37,331 nucleotides of DNA. Origin: JBMONI01 sp049324575. Its GTDB lineage: Bacteria > Omnitrophota > Omnitrophia > Omnitrophales > Aquincolibacteriaceae. The stretch covers positions 1 through 37,331 of the forward strand of contig JBMONI010000032.1 of NCBI GenBank assembly GCA_049324575.1, written 5' to 3'. Under the pieces are notes generated by a model. The model saw only the letters and a program-made list of their open reading frames with translations, was not told the origin of the DNA and ran no database searches. Shown here piece after piece: positions 6,554-15,550 of this stretch (positions within the stretch are counted from its first letter, which is position 1; the number at the start of each line of letters is the position of its first letter). The position numbers and the translations under genes are program-made.

Positions 6554-8268
6554 GACGGTTTTCCATCCGGGATCGGAAGTCCGATATATTTATAAACATA
6601 CAAGGGAGCCGGCTTCTTGTCCTTCAGAGAATAGATGATTTTTTCAAAAAGACTCCCGGAATTAATGCCCTCGAGCCTCGCCACGAGGGAGATCTCGGGA
6701 TCGTGGGCATGATCGCGCTCGGTATGAGTGACATAATAACGGTATCCCTGACGGGCAAATTCCTTGAAGGATGGGACATTATCCATGCCATACGCGACAC
6801 GGTTCCACGGCGCATAATCATAATCAAAATAATAAAGATAGTCGTCGATCGTAGGTTGAACCCGCTCGAGCGAACAGATCCTGCAATAAAATCCCCCGAC
6901 CTCGAAGTCCGTCGGCGAGCGGCCGGGAAAGACATCTTCAAAGATCGCCCTCGACGCGCCCATGAACCGGCTGAATTTTTGTCCGATCTGAAGCCGCAGC
7001 GAGATCACATGTTGGACATTTTCATAAAAGAAAAAACCGACCCCGATCATCACGCAGAAGCCATAGACCCAAAGGCCTTTCCGGTTCATGTTCAAACCCG
7101 CGCTGTAAAGCAATCGGGCCAGCAAAAGGATCAAAGGCGGCATCAGGCCGCTCAAATAGCGGGGATCGGGCTGGAACATCCCCAGGAACGGGAGGTAGAC
7201 CAAAAACCATGTCAAAGATATTTGCACCAGCGTGTCCTGAAAAAATGGAAGCGCCGATCGCTTCTTCAGGACCCATCGCCGGATCCCAAGAAAAAGCAAA
7301 GCAAAAAGGATCGCCCATAAAAGGAAAAAACCGATGTTGCGCGCCAGCGATACAGGGAACACATGGTCCCATGAGAAAAACGCCGGAAGCCGTTCGTCGT
7401 CGTATCCGCATTGATAGTTCCGGAATAAAAGGCGCCCCAGGGTTTCGAAACCGAATCCCCGGCGCGGTTCCGCCGGCCGGTCCAAATTCGTGACCGGAAC
7501 GACTTGAAAAGCGATCAAGGCCATGAAGGCGAACAAGACCGCGACACGCGGCCAAAGTCCCTTCCACGCCTTCCATTTAAAAAAAGAATAAAAAACGATC
7601 CCGACCGGAAGGATCAATGAGAGCTCTTTGGCCTTGATGCTGATCCATCCGATCACAAAAAGCCCCGCGAGAAGTCCCATGTATTCTCGGAACGACCCAC
7701 GTTCATTCAAGTTCCTCACGATCGAGTTGAAGACATAAAAGCCCGCGAGCACCAAAAAGTAAGTGTAGGTCTCGCTCACCGACAGCCAGAGGACATGGCT
7801 GTAATGGACCGGGATGAACAAATAGGCTAAGGCCCCGATCCAAGCGACTCCGATCGGAAGCCCCTGGGCCAACACCCAAAACACCAAAGCCACGGTCAGC
7901 GCAAAAAAGAGACACTTGCAGATGAAATAAAAAGCAAAGGGATGGAATCCGGATACCTGCTGGATCCCCTTCAGCATGACGGGATTCAAGATGCGTTTGT
8001 ATTGGACCTCATCCATGCGCCCCGCCTGGCCGGTCCAGTTCTCGCTCTTGGACCACGGGGTAACCCAGCTAGACGCAAAAGTGCTCCAGGGCAGCTCTTT
8101 CGACAGGATCACCTTATCCCAGTCATCGAGATCCCCCACCGGAAAACCCTGGACCAGGAAAATCCCCCATGCCAGGGAAAGCAAAAAAAGGATCCCGAGC
8201 GATCGGGTCATCGCTCGGCGGTCATTGGGAAAGCTAAAGACCTGGCTCAGCGTCTTTCTTAAACACAT
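6550..8268 (-). CDS. Multi-spanning membrane protein, GT-C glycosyltransferase-like
   Basis: A 572-residue integral membrane protein with about ten hydrophobic segments and a soluble C-terminal part of about 130 residues ending with YVYKYIGLP. The acidic cluster GDLDDWD in the first external loop after the first membrane segment fits the GT-C pattern, in which Asp residues bind the lipid-phosphate sugar donor. I do not recognise the precise family. The start at 8268 has a weak AGGGGA site and overlaps the upstream gene by 35 bp; ATG at 8211 (MTRSLGIL) avoids the overlap and is a real alternative. It overlaps the SGNH hydrolase gene by 4 bp. The probable role is periplasmic transfer of a sugar from a polyprenyl phosphate. 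Confidence 0.65.
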   Translation of the reverse strand: MCLRKTLSQVFSFPNDRRAMTRSLGILFLLSLAWGIFLVQGFPVGDLDDWDKVILSKELPWSTFASSWVTPWSKSENWTGQAGRMDEVQYKRILNPVMLKGIQQVSGFHPFAFYFICKCLFFALTVALVFWVLAQGLPIGVAWIGALAYLFIPVHYSHVLWLSVSETYTYFLVLAGFYVFNSIVRNLNERGSFREYMGLLAGLFVIGWISIKAKELSLILPVGIVFYSFFKWKAWKGLWPRVAVLFAFMALIAFQVVPVTNLDRPAEPRRGFGFETLGRLLFRNYQCGYDDERLPAFFSWDHVFPVSLARNIGFFLLWAILFALLFLGIRRWVLKKRSALPFFQDTLVQISLTWFLVYLPFLGMFQPDPRYLSGLMPPLILLLARLLYSAGLNMNRKGLWVYGFCVMIGVGFFFYENVQHVISLRLQIGQKFSRFMGASRAIFEDVFPGRSPTDFEVGGFYCRICSLERVQPTIDDYLYYFDYDYAPWNRVAYGMDNVPSFKEFARQGYRYYVTHTERDHAHDPEISLVARLEGINSGSLFEKIIYSLKDKKPAPLYVYKYIGLPIPDGKPS

Positions 8269-10177
8269 AGATCGTTTCCCCTATTTGGAATTCCGGCGGA
8301 TGCTGATGATACCATGACCCCGGATTATTTTTTTCTTTTTCATAGATATCCACGCTCAACGCATGATACCCGGAAGGCGGATCGTCCATCGCAAGGCCTT
8401 CAAGGGGCGTGGTCTTGATCCCATAAAAGCCCATGATATCGTTGTTAAAATCCGTGACGTTCTTATAGAAGTGAGAAATGCCCCTGGCCTTCATCGCCTC
8501 GGCCAAAGCCCGGTTATCCTGTCCCCAGATCGTATTCGCTGCAGAAGTAAAATGGACTCCCTGAGCGACATTCCCGATCGTTTCGTTAAAATAAGAAAGA
8601 TAGTGCGGATAGATCTTTCCATGCCGAAGCAGCATGCCAGTCATCAGTATCCCCAAGATCAAAAAACCTATCCGCCGAAGCGCCGGGGCCTTGATCTTCT
8701 GGGCGCTTTCAACAACGGCTCCCGCCCATAAATAAAAAAATGGAAAGATCGGGAGGATGTGCCGGATCCCGATCCGGATACTGCTCAGAAAACTCGCCAC
8801 CGCCAGAAAAAGCAGCGGCGGCACCAGAAGGCTCAGCTTTTGAGAAACGGGCCGGCGCGATCCAAGAAAAAGAGCAACACCCAAAGTCGCACTGAGCAGG
8901 GTCAGGAGCGGGACTTTGATCAGAAAAAGCGCCAGGTAGTATTTCCAATCACACGTCACAAAGGAACCTTCGACGCAATGCTGATGGGTCGAAACCGTAT
9001 GGGAAAATGCGATCGCAAAGGTCCTGAGATAGTGGTTAAAAGGCCCGAAGCGGAGGGTTTTGACAATGAAATCCGTATGAACGACGATGACGATCAGCGC
9101 GGAAAAATAAACCACGGTCAGAAGGATCCCGATCCCCTGTCGAAGCCTTGCGGACGATCGGAAAAAAAACAAGCCCGCAAAGGCCGCGAAAGAAAGCAAG
9201 ACCCACCCTAGGAGCGCATAGGGCAGCCATGATTCGTATTTCCTGAATAACCGGATGCAATAGACCAGGGCAAGGATCCAAAGGACCGTGAGTAAAATGC
9301 GGAAGATCCAACGTCCGTATTTGACGCGATCCAGGAAACGCTCCGGCGCCGTCAGCAGGATCCCGAGAATACACAGCGGCCCAAGCGCCACCATCATGAC
9401 CTTGTTCCCGAGAACCATGATCAGGTAGAAAACCGAGAATAGGCCGATAATTTTTTTCATCCGTGTTTCATCCCACGCCACGAGCGCTGCTTCGGTCCGC
9501 CGCTGGCCCAGATAAAAAACAAGCAAGAGCACGATGGCCGGGAGCACAATGACCCCGCTGATCTTCGATACCAGCGCAAGCCCCGCACACAGGCCGATCC
9601 AGACCGCGCGTTTGAAAGAAGGCTCTCGGAAAAATCGGTGGACGCACCAGGCGCTGAGAAAGAAAAAAACAGCGACCCCGATATCCGTCGTATACAGACT
9701 TCCATAAGCCACCATGTTCGGGGAAAGGGCAAACAGGAAAAGCGAGAACAGCCCTCCGCCGAGCCCGAAAAGTTCCTTACTCCACTGAAAAACGAAGAAA
9801 GCCAGAAGGATCGCGAGCCCGATGACCTGGAAGCGCTCTAAAAACAGAATCAGCCAGGGATCATTCCCCATTTTATACAGGAACGCGGCGCCGTTCTTGG
9901 ACAGGTCCATTTCGGTCTGGGAACCTTCGACGATGATCGGATCGTCGATAGGAAAACGCGGCTGAAGAAAAAGCAGCGGCACGGCACCCCATTGCATCAC
10001 CAAGGGAGGATGTTCCCCCAAATGCCGGTAATCCGCGTAGCGCAGGATCGGATAACCGCTCCCATTATAAAAGGTCTCATCCGTCGTCTGCCCTGTTTGC
10101 CATGCAAAATAAACGCATTGGGCCGCGAACAACGCCAGCAAGATCCCCACAAAGACGATGATGATTTTTTTCTTCAT
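8234..10177 (-). CDS. GT39/PMT-like membrane glycosyltransferase
   Basis: About 647 residues. The N-terminus MKKKIIIVFVGILLALFAA is a first membrane segment, followed by a loop with TTDE, the acidic pair typical of ArnT/PMT-type (GT39) enzymes, and later GEHPPL. YTTDIGVAVFF lies at the start of a later membrane segment, and at least ten more hydrophobic segments follow. These enzymes use polyprenyl-phosphate-linked sugars on the outer side of the inner membrane. The ATG at 10177 has an AGAGGA ribosome site; an in-frame ATG at 10198 exists with none. The C-terminal soluble part (about 120 residues) may recognise the acceptor. It is the first gene of the minus-strand group ending at 3964. Confidence 0.8.
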   Translation of the reverse strand: MKKKIIIVFVGILLALFAAQCVYFAWQTGQTTDETFYNGSGYPILRYADYRHLGEHPPLVMQWGAVPLLFLQPRFPIDDPIIVEGSQTEMDLSKNGAAFLYKMGNDPWLILFLERFQVIGLAILLAFFVFQWSKELFGLGGGLFSLFLFALSPNMVAYGSLYTTDIGVAVFFFLSAWCVHRFFREPSFKRAVWIGLCAGLALVSKISGVIVLPAIVLLLVFYLGQRRTEAALVAWDETRMKKIIGLFSVFYLIMVLGNKVMMVALGPLCILGILLTAPERFLDRVKYGRWIFRILLTVLWILALVYCIRLFRKYESWLPYALLGWVLLSFAAFAGLFFFRSSARLRQGIGILLTVVYFSALIVIVVHTDFIVKTLRFGPFNHYLRTFAIAFSHTVSTHQHCVEGSFVTCDWKYYLALFLIKVPLLTLLSATLGVALFLGSRRPVSQKLSLLVPPLLFLAVASFLSSIRIGIRHILPIFPFFYLWAGAVVESAQKIKAPALRRIGFLILGILMTGMLLRHGKIYPHYLSYFNETIGNVAQGVHFTSAANTIWGQDNRALAEAMKARGISHFYKNVTDFNNDIMGFYGIKTTPLEGLAMDDPPSGYHALSVDIYEKEKNNPGSWYHQHPPEFQIGETIYVFKKDAEPGL

Positions 10178-10317
10178 ATCAGCAACATCCTCTGACATCC
10201 CGTAAGACTTTCGTCCGCCCGATCCTTGCGGCCATAAAAATCCCCCGGCCCTTTTGCGCGCGAAGCGGAAAAATGCAGTTGACTTTGAAAGTTGATTCCC
10301 CTATAAGTTTTTCCGCT
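10178..10317. other. Divergent intergenic region
   Basis: About 140 bp between two divergent GT-C genes. It contains the plus-strand promoter at 10279-10307. I could not find an equally good promoter for the minus-strand gene. Confidence 0.5.
10279..10307 (+). promoter_or_regulatory. Sigma-70-type promoter for the GT-C gene at 10318
   Basis: TTGACT (10279-10284), a 17-bp spacer and TATAAG (10302-10307) each match consensus at five of six positions. Transcription would start near 10314. The ATG at 10318 would then have only a few leader bases, and the ATG at 10273 would lie upstream of the transcript. Confidence 0.62.
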
Positions 10318-11529
10318 ATGGGCGTTGCATCTGAAAACTCCGCTTATGTTTGGAAATTTTCTTTCCTGGTACTTTTAGGCCTGGGACTTCGTTTAGCCCT
10401 GGCCGCGACCGTCCCGCCCGCCTATGATATCGACGCCTGGACCCATTATTCCCATTACATGGGCCAAGGGAAATTTTCCCCCTACGATCACGTCTGCCGG
10501 TACAAATATTCGCCGGTCTGGTTCTGGGTCATTTCGGCCGTTGCCTGGCTCCGGGATCACGCCGGGGTCAGCTTCGTCTTCGGCATTCGCGCATTCGTGA
10601 TCCTGATCGACGTCCTTATTTTAGTATTGCTTGATCAAATATGTAAGCACTATCAATATCCGCGACTCCGGTCCCTGGGGATCCTCGCCGCATTCTTTTT
10701 AAATCCCGTTTCCATCCAGCTGAGCGGTTATTCCGGCCAATTCGACAATACTGCCGTGCTTTTCGCGCTTCTCGCCTGGGCGCTGGCCGTATTCGCCCAT
10801 GAACCGCGCTGGCTCAAAAGCGCGCTCGCCTTCGCTTGTTCGCTTTGTTTTAAGCATTTCACGGCCATGCTGGTCCCGCTATTCGCCTTTGCTCAAAAAA
10901 AGATCTCGCGAACCCTTTTTTTCATGCTCATTGTCCCTTCGATCTTTGCGGCCATCCTTTTTCCGTATTATCTTGCCGAACCCCATTGGGTCTTCAAGAA
11001 CGTCTTCCTCTACAACCTGCACGCCGGCTATTGGGGATGGTCCGGCGTCATTTGCCGAAGCGTGCTTTTCTTTACGGGATTCGATCTTCTCCAGCAGCCG
11101 TGGTTCCCTCTTCTCAACTATTTTAACTCCCTTCTATATCTGGCGATGCTGATCGCTTCTTACTGGATCGTAAAAAAATACGACCTGCTGGATTCCATCC
11201 TGATCATGTTCCTGATCTTCTACAGCTTCACCACGCAAATATCGCCTCAATACACGGTCTGGATCATCCCGTTCGCCGCCTTGCGGCCGAACCGCTATTT
11301 TTACGCCTACAGCCTAATCGGCGGGATCCAGGTCGGGACCTTCTATTACTGCCATCATTTTTGGTTCCGAAAGATCGACTTGATGGGAACGACCCCCAAT
11401 CTCATGCCCGAAACTTTCATCCTCTTCCGTTATCTGACCTGGGTCGTTTGCGTGTTATGGCTCTTGCATTTAACCGGGATCACCCGCCGCCTGGGGACCC
11501 TGCTTCCCGGAAAAAGACCGGCGCTCTAA
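10318..11529 (+). CDS. GT-C membrane mannosyltransferase-like protein
   Basis: About 403 residues with eight to ten membrane segments. After the first segment comes PPAYDIDAWTHYSHYM with the acidic DID motif expected in a GT-C active site, then CRYKYSPVWFWV. This resembles the Y-x-Y-x-P-x-W pattern of GT-C proteins related to ALG6/ALG8 and PIG-M/GT87. It probably transfers a sugar from a polyprenyl phosphate on the outer membrane face. An in-frame ATG at 10273 would add 15 residues, but a good promoter sits inside that extension, so 10318 is favoured. Its stop codon overlaps the stop of the convergent GT4 gene (11526-11529). It stands alone on the plus strand. Confidence 0.75.
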   Translation: MGVASENSAYVWKFSFLVLLGLGLRLALAATVPPAYDIDAWTHYSHYMGQGKFSPYDHVCRYKYSPVWFWVISAVAWLRDHAGVSFVFGIRAFVILIDVLILVLLDQICKHYQYPRLRSLGILAAFFLNPVSIQLSGYSGQFDNTAVLFALLAWALAVFAHEPRWLKSALAFACSLCFKHFTAMLVPLFAFAQKKISRTLFFMLIVPSIFAAILFPYYLAEPHWVFKNVFLYNLHAGYWGWSGVICRSVLFFTGFDLLQQPWFPLLNYFNSLLYLAMLIASYWIVKKYDLLDSILIMFLIFYSFTTQISPQYTVWIIPFAALRPNRYFYAYSLIGGIQVGTFYYCHHFWFRKIDLMGTTPNLMPETFILFRYLTWVVCVLWLLHLTGITRRLGTLLPGKRPAL

Positions 11530-12641
11530 GCCTCCCCTTGAATGAGTTTTTGATAGATCGCGATCGTTCCTAACGCCGTTTTTTCCCACGAAAATTTCCG
11601 GATCTGCTGACTTCCTTTTTGGATCAACCCTTGCCTCAGGCCGGGATCCCCCGCGATCTCGGTCATCGCGGTCGCGATCTCCTCGACCGATAGAGGATCG
11701 ACGTAGTAAGCCGCTTCTCCGGCCACTTCCGGCAACGAACTGGCCCTCGAAGTGATCACCGGCGTCCCGGAAGCCATCGCCTCGAGGATCGGAATGCCGA
11801 ACCCTTCATAGAGAGAAGGAAAAACAAGCGCTTCGGCTCCCGCATAAAACCCGTTCAGATCTTCCCGGGGAAGATACCCCGTAAAAAGGACCTCCTGGCG
11901 GCCCAGTTCCTTGTCGCGAAGGATCGTTTCAAAAGTCCGGCCATGCGCAAAATCCTGCGCGCCGACCACAACAAGCTGATACTCCCTGCCTCGCGGGTTT
12001 TTATTTTTGAATCGGATGAAAGCTTCGATGACGCGACTGAGATTTTTCCGGGGTTCGATCGTACCCACAAAAATGAAATATTTCTCACGAACGCCACAAG
12101 CACGCACCGTTTCACACGGAGCATCGCAATTCGGCCACGGATGAAATCCTTCGTGGCCGGACGGATAGACGACAAAGATCTTGTCGGGACAAAGCCCTAA
12201 ATGCCGGATCATGTCCTTTTTAGTCGCTTCCGAATCCGCGATCCAGGCGCTCGCCCGGCGGATTGCGGACGGAAGCCATCGGCCCCAATAATAGCGGCTG
12301 GCTCCCCCCTTTTGATTCGGGAACAGCATTCCGATCAGGTCATGAACGGTCACCAGAAGACGCCGGGAGCCGAATCTTGCGGGAGCAAAAGCCGGGATGT
12401 GGAGAAGATCGAGTTTTTTCCTTGCCGCGCGGAACGGGCGTTCGACATTCTCCCAGAAAAGACGCTGGAAGGTATTCCAGGATCCCGCTGCTCGCTTCTG
12501 AAAAGGAACCAATTCAAAATGAAAATCCGCCCGTTGACGGACATCCGGCCGGCCCAAGGCCTGATATAAATTCTCGGTATAGACCCCGAGGCCCGTTTTT
12601 CTCCCGATCGCCGGTTGAAGATCGAATCCGATCTGATGCAT
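11526..12641 (-). CDS. GT4-family glycosyltransferase
   Basis: A 371-residue cytoplasmic GT-B enzyme. TGLGVYTENL near the N-terminus is the glycine loop of GT4 proteins. FVGTIEPRKNL opens the C-terminal donor-binding domain. EGFGIPILEAMASGTPVI is the classic GT4 signature containing the E-x7-E nucleotide-sugar motif, and ASSLPEVAGEAAYYVDP follows. The ATG at 12641 is preceded by AGAGG at good distance; a GTG at 12668 would add nine basic residues and has no ribosome site. It is the last gene of a minus-strand group with a GT2, an epimerase and a second GT2, and most likely adds one sugar to a lipid-linked repeat unit. Donor and acceptor are not predictable. Confidence 0.9.
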   Translation of the reverse strand: MHQIGFDLQPAIGRKTGLGVYTENLYQALGRPDVRQRADFHFELVPFQKRAAGSWNTFQRLFWENVERPFRAARKKLDLLHIPAFAPARFGSRRLLVTVHDLIGMLFPNQKGGASRYYWGRWLPSAIRRASAWIADSEATKKDMIRHLGLCPDKIFVVYPSGHEGFHPWPNCDAPCETVRACGVREKYFIFVGTIEPRKNLSRVIEAFIRFKNKNPRGREYQLVVVGAQDFAHGRTFETILRDKELGRQEVLFTGYLPREDLNGFYAGAEALVFPSLYEGFGIPILEAMASGTPVITSRASSLPEVAGEAAYYVDPLSVEEIATAMTEIAGDPGLRQGLIQKGSQQIRKFSWEKTALGTIAIYQKLIQGEA

Positions 12642-12683
12642 TTTCAAACCTCTACGCCCCCGCCGCACTCTTGCAGGATGTTT

Positions 12684-13424
12684 TCATCGCGGGGCATGAT
12701 AGGAGTTCCTGAATTTGCAATAATCATAATAGGCGGAAAGGACACTGTAGAGAAAACCGGGATAAAGGTCGAGAAATCCGCCTTTGAGAAAATACAAATA
12801 AAAGAACCTCCAAAGCGGCCGAAGTATCAGGTCCCAAAAGTGGACCCTCCGTTTCCGCTCCACGAGCCATTCCTTTTCCAGGCGGAGGTAGTGGTGGAAT
12901 TTCTCAAAATACTGCGTAAGATCCGCGCTGCTGTCATGCCATAAAGGCGCTTCGATCCTCGCCACTGGCAAGGCCGTTTCCAGTTTTTCATGGACCGGTT
13001 GAACATAGCGGCCTTTCCCGCGGGGAAAAAGCCGGACCGGATAATCGTCCTGGGTCCCGGAAAAGCGGAAGCGCCGGCCGAAATGGAAGGTAACCCGCTT
13101 GATCGCATAAGCCTTCTCCGGGCCCCCGTCTCGAAGGATCCCCCGAATCCGCGATGCCAGATCGTCACTCACGCGCTCATCCGCATCGATAACAAGGATC
13201 CAGTCCCCTTGGGCATAAGCCATGGCCTGGTTCTTCTGAGCACTGTAATTGACGAACGGAGCGGTGTAGATCTTATCCGTAAATCTTCGGGCGCATGCCA
13301 GCGTCCCGTCCGTGCTCCCGGAATCCACGATAACGATCTCATCGACCCAGCGAAGGGACTCCAAGCAAGCCGGCAGCCTTTTTTCTTCGTTCTTGGTGAT
13401 GAGCACCGCTGAGATCTTAGGCAT
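12684..13424 (-). CDS. GT2-family glycosyltransferase, WaaE/KdtX-like
   Basis: A 246-residue inverting GT-A enzyme starting MPKISAVLITKNEE. Visible motifs are VDSGSTDGT (nucleotide binding), ILVIDADERV (the DxD-type metal site) and FSGTQDDYPVRLFPRGKGRY, a stretch common in the LPS-core WaaE/KdtX subfamily. The C-terminal third (RRVHFWDLILRPLWRFFYLYF) is amphipathic and probably lies on the inner membrane face. AGGGAGA lies eight bases before the ATG at 13424; the longer frame to 13457 is not needed. It probably adds a hexose or heptose to a lipid-linked acceptor. Confidence 0.88.
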   Translation of the reverse strand: MPKISAVLITKNEEKRLPACLESLRWVDEIVIVDSGSTDGTLACARRFTDKIYTAPFVNYSAQKNQAMAYAQGDWILVIDADERVSDDLASRIRGILRDGGPEKAYAIKRVTFHFGRRFRFSGTQDDYPVRLFPRGKGRYVQPVHEKLETALPVARIEAPLWHDSSADLTQYFEKFHHYLRLEKEWLVERKRRVHFWDLILRPLWRFFYLYFLKGGFLDLYPGFLYSVLSAYYDYCKFRNSYHAPR

Positions 13425-13484
13425 CTTCAATCTCCCTGGAAGGAAACCGTCGCGCACCGAACGGAAGAACGCTCCGACGCCTCT

Positions 13485-14483
13485 TCAGCGCCACGCCATC
13501 GGAAGGTTTTTCTCGATCTCGATATTCTTGAAAGCTTTGCTCTTTTTAGCCCCATGCTTTTGGACCCACTCGGCCATACGCCGCAAGCCTTCTTGCAATG
13601 AGTATCGGGGGGTGTAGCGAAAGAATTTCTCGATCTTGGAATGGTCGGAAAAAGCATGCTTCACCTCATTGCGCGGAGGGAAATGCTTGATCGGATGGGA
13701 AGGAATGTTCATGGCCCGCAGGACTTCCCGGGCCAGGCTGTTGACGGTGTATTTCTTGTCCGCTCCGATATTGAACACCTGATTATAGGCGCGGGAACAC
13801 AGGACCGAACGCGCGATCAGCGGAGCGACATCCATGACATAGGTGAAGGCGCGGGTCTGCCGGCCGTCGCCAAAGATCGACAGGGGCTTCCCTTGCAGGA
13901 TCTGGTTCATGAAGATCCCGATCACGTTGCGGTAACGGTCCGCGATATTCTGCCGCTCGCCGTAAACGTTGTGGGGACGGAAAATGACGTAATTGAGCCC
14001 GAACATCCGCTGCGTCGAACGCAGTTCGTATTCGACCGCCAGTTTCGCGATCCCGTACGGGTCTTCCGGCTCCGGCACAAGGTCCTCCCGCATCGGCAAT
14101 TGATTCACGCCATAGACGGCAATAGAGGACGTAAAAACAAAACACCGCGTGCCGTAATTGACCGCCGCGTTGATCAAATTCGTGCTGGCGATCAGGTTGT
14201 TCTCGTAATTGAACTTTTTAATGAAATGGCTCAGCCCTTCCGCCGCATAAGCCGCGAGATGAAAAACGTAGGTAAAACGATACTTGGAAAAAAGACGGCC
14301 AATGAGCTTCTCGTTATTGCAGCTCCCCCGGACAAAAAGGGCTTTCGAATTGACGTTTTGGATATACCCACCGCTCAGGTCATCCAACGCGACGACCCGG
14401 AATCCCGATCGGATCAACTCATCCGTAACAAAGGAGCCGATGAATCCAGCCGCACCCGTGACCAGCACATGGACTTTCTTCAT
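13485..14483 (-). CDS. NAD-dependent nucleotide-sugar epimerase (GalE-like SDR)
   Basis: A 332-residue extended SDR. The cofactor loop TGAAGFIG is near the N-terminus, the S-S-x-Y region is FVFTSSIAVYG, and the catalytic Y-x3-K is expected in DPYGIAKLAVEYE. NVYGERQNIADRYRN and GDGRQTRAFTYVMDV are typical of GalE/Gne-type epimerases. It probably interconverts a UDP-hexose or UDP-HexNAc for the neighbouring transferases. The ATG at 14483 has GGAGG at ideal spacing and forms an ATGA overlap with the GT2 stop, so the 53-residue upstream extension is rejected. Confidence 0.87.
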   Translation of the reverse strand: MKKVHVLVTGAAGFIGSFVTDELIRSGFRVVALDDLSGGYIQNVNSKALFVRGSCNNEKLIGRLFSKYRFTYVFHLAAYAAEGLSHFIKKFNYENNLIASTNLINAAVNYGTRCFVFTSSIAVYGVNQLPMREDLVPEPEDPYGIAKLAVEYELRSTQRMFGLNYVIFRPHNVYGERQNIADRYRNVIGIFMNQILQGKPLSIFGDGRQTRAFTYVMDVAPLIARSVLCSRAYNQVFNIGADKKYTVNSLAREVLRAMNIPSHPIKHFPPRNEVKHAFSDHSKIEKFFRYTPRYSLQEGLRRMAEWVQKHGAKKSKAFKNIEIEKNLPMAWR

Positions 14484-15394
14484 GCGAAGGTCCTCCGGCA
14501 TTTCCCCATGCGCCCGCAGGCATAATCCCAGAGGCCGAGGAAAAAGGCTTTCTGCATCCGGCGCTGTTCGGCCACGCCCACGACGAATAAAAAGAGATTC
14601 TTGAAAACGAGATAGGCCAAGCCGATCCGCGTTTTTATCCAATTCATCGGCGTCGCGTTCTTCCGGGTGAAATAAAGGAAATTCCGGATACTATAGTAAT
14701 TCGTCACGGTGGAGAATTTTCGCATCGTTTTAGAAGCCTTATGATAGATCACGGCCTCGGGGACCACCAGGTTCCGGAAGCCGTTCTTTAAACTGCGCAA
14801 ACACCAATCCGCCTCTTCATGAAAAATAAAAAACCGCTCGTCGATCAAGCCTACCTTCTCGAGCATCGACCGCCAAAGCAAAAGCGCGCAGCCGACCAGG
14901 ATATCTTTTTCAAGGACCGAACTGAAACGCCCGTCGTCACGCGTATTGCACTCCCCCAGATAAGGCCGTAACCGCAGCCAGTCCATGGACGTCCCCAGGG
15001 AATTAATGGTCGTCCGATCATCGTAATAAAGGACCTTGGGGGCCAAGATGCCTGCGTCGGGGTATTTTCCCGCCGCGGCCACCAGCCGGCTCAGGCATTC
15101 ACGCTCCAGCGTAATATCGTTATTGAGTAAGAACACATATTCGGCGCCGCGCTCCAGCCCATATCGCAATCCGACATTGTTCCCCCCGGCATAACCCAGA
15201 TTCTCAGGGTTTTCGATGATCGTCAGATCCGGGAACCGGGCCCTGAATTGCTTGACGGAATCGTCTTCCGAGTGGTTGTCGACAAGCACGATCTCATACG
15301 CATCATAATGTAGCTGGCGGCAGGACTCGATGCATTCGATCGTATCGGCCGGCATGTTCCAGTTCAAGACCACGACCACGACTTTCGGACTCAT
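14480..15394 (-). CDS. GT2-family glycosyltransferase, rhamnosyltransferase-like
   Basis: A 304-residue GT-A enzyme. VVVVVLNWN at the start, LVDNHSEDDS, ENLGYAGGNNVGL (a hallmark of WbbL-type rhamnosyltransferases) and FLLNNDITLE with the metal-binding Asp are all present. FIFHEEADWCLRSLKNG is the conserved E-D-x-D/W acceptor region. A membrane-associated C-terminus follows. GAGGAG lies eight bases before the ATG, and a plausible promoter is 27 bp further up. It is the first gene of the operon 15394-11526. The exact sugar is inferred only at subfamily level. Confidence 0.9.
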   Translation of the reverse strand: MSPKVVVVVLNWNMPADTIECIESCRQLHYDAYEIVLVDNHSEDDSVKQFRARFPDLTIIENPENLGYAGGNNVGLRYGLERGAEYVFLLNNDITLERECLSRLVAAAGKYPDAGILAPKVLYYDDRTTINSLGTSMDWLRLRPYLGECNTRDDGRFSSVLEKDILVGCALLLWRSMLEKVGLIDERFFIFHEEADWCLRSLKNGFRNLVVPEAVIYHKASKTMRKFSTVTNYYSIRNFLYFTRKNATPMNWIKTRIGLAYLVFKNLFLFVVGVAEQRRMQKAFFLGLWDYACGRMGKCRRTFA

Positions 15395-15420
15395 CCGCAG
15401 GCTCCTCGAAAATTCCGGCT

Positions 15421-15449
15421 ATCTTAACCGACGAGGCCCCCTAAATCAA
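15421..15449 (-). promoter_or_regulatory. Promoter for the GT2-epimerase-GT2-GT4 operon
   Basis: TTGATT (15449-15444), a 17-bp spacer and TAAGAT (15426-15421) on the minus strand; each hexamer matches consensus at four of six. The start near 15414 gives a leader of about 20 nt that contains GAGGAG before the ATG at 15394. Confidence 0.5.
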
Positions 15450-15520
15450 TACGCATTATAGCGGATCCGCCCGGACCGAGGCCGAGTATCATGGGGCTAT
15501 GCGAAGCGAAGCAAATTCTA

Positions 15521-15526
15521 TATAAT
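15521..15526 (+). promoter_or_regulatory. Candidate -10 box (TATAAT) for the plus-strand GT2 operon
   Basis: Perfect TATAAT in an AT-rich patch 25 bp before the ATG at 15551. No good -35 box is seen at the right distance, so an activator or alternative factor may be needed. It supports the shorter GT2 start over the one at 15491. Confidence 0.4.
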
Positions 15527-15550
15527 CAACGGAATATTTTTTCCACGCCA

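Larger units (their letters stand above)
15395..15550. other. Divergent promoter region
   Basis: A 156-bp spacer between two divergent GT2 genes. It has a minus-strand promoter (15421-15449), a second minus-strand TATAAT (15460-15455) and a plus-strand TATAAT (15521-15526). It also holds GCGAAGCGAAGC at 15501-15512. Confidence 0.55.

Noticed and set aside
13641..14525. 294-codon plus-strand frame opposite the GalE-like epimerase
   Set aside because: Shadow of a well-supported SDR gene; no motif and no ribosome site.
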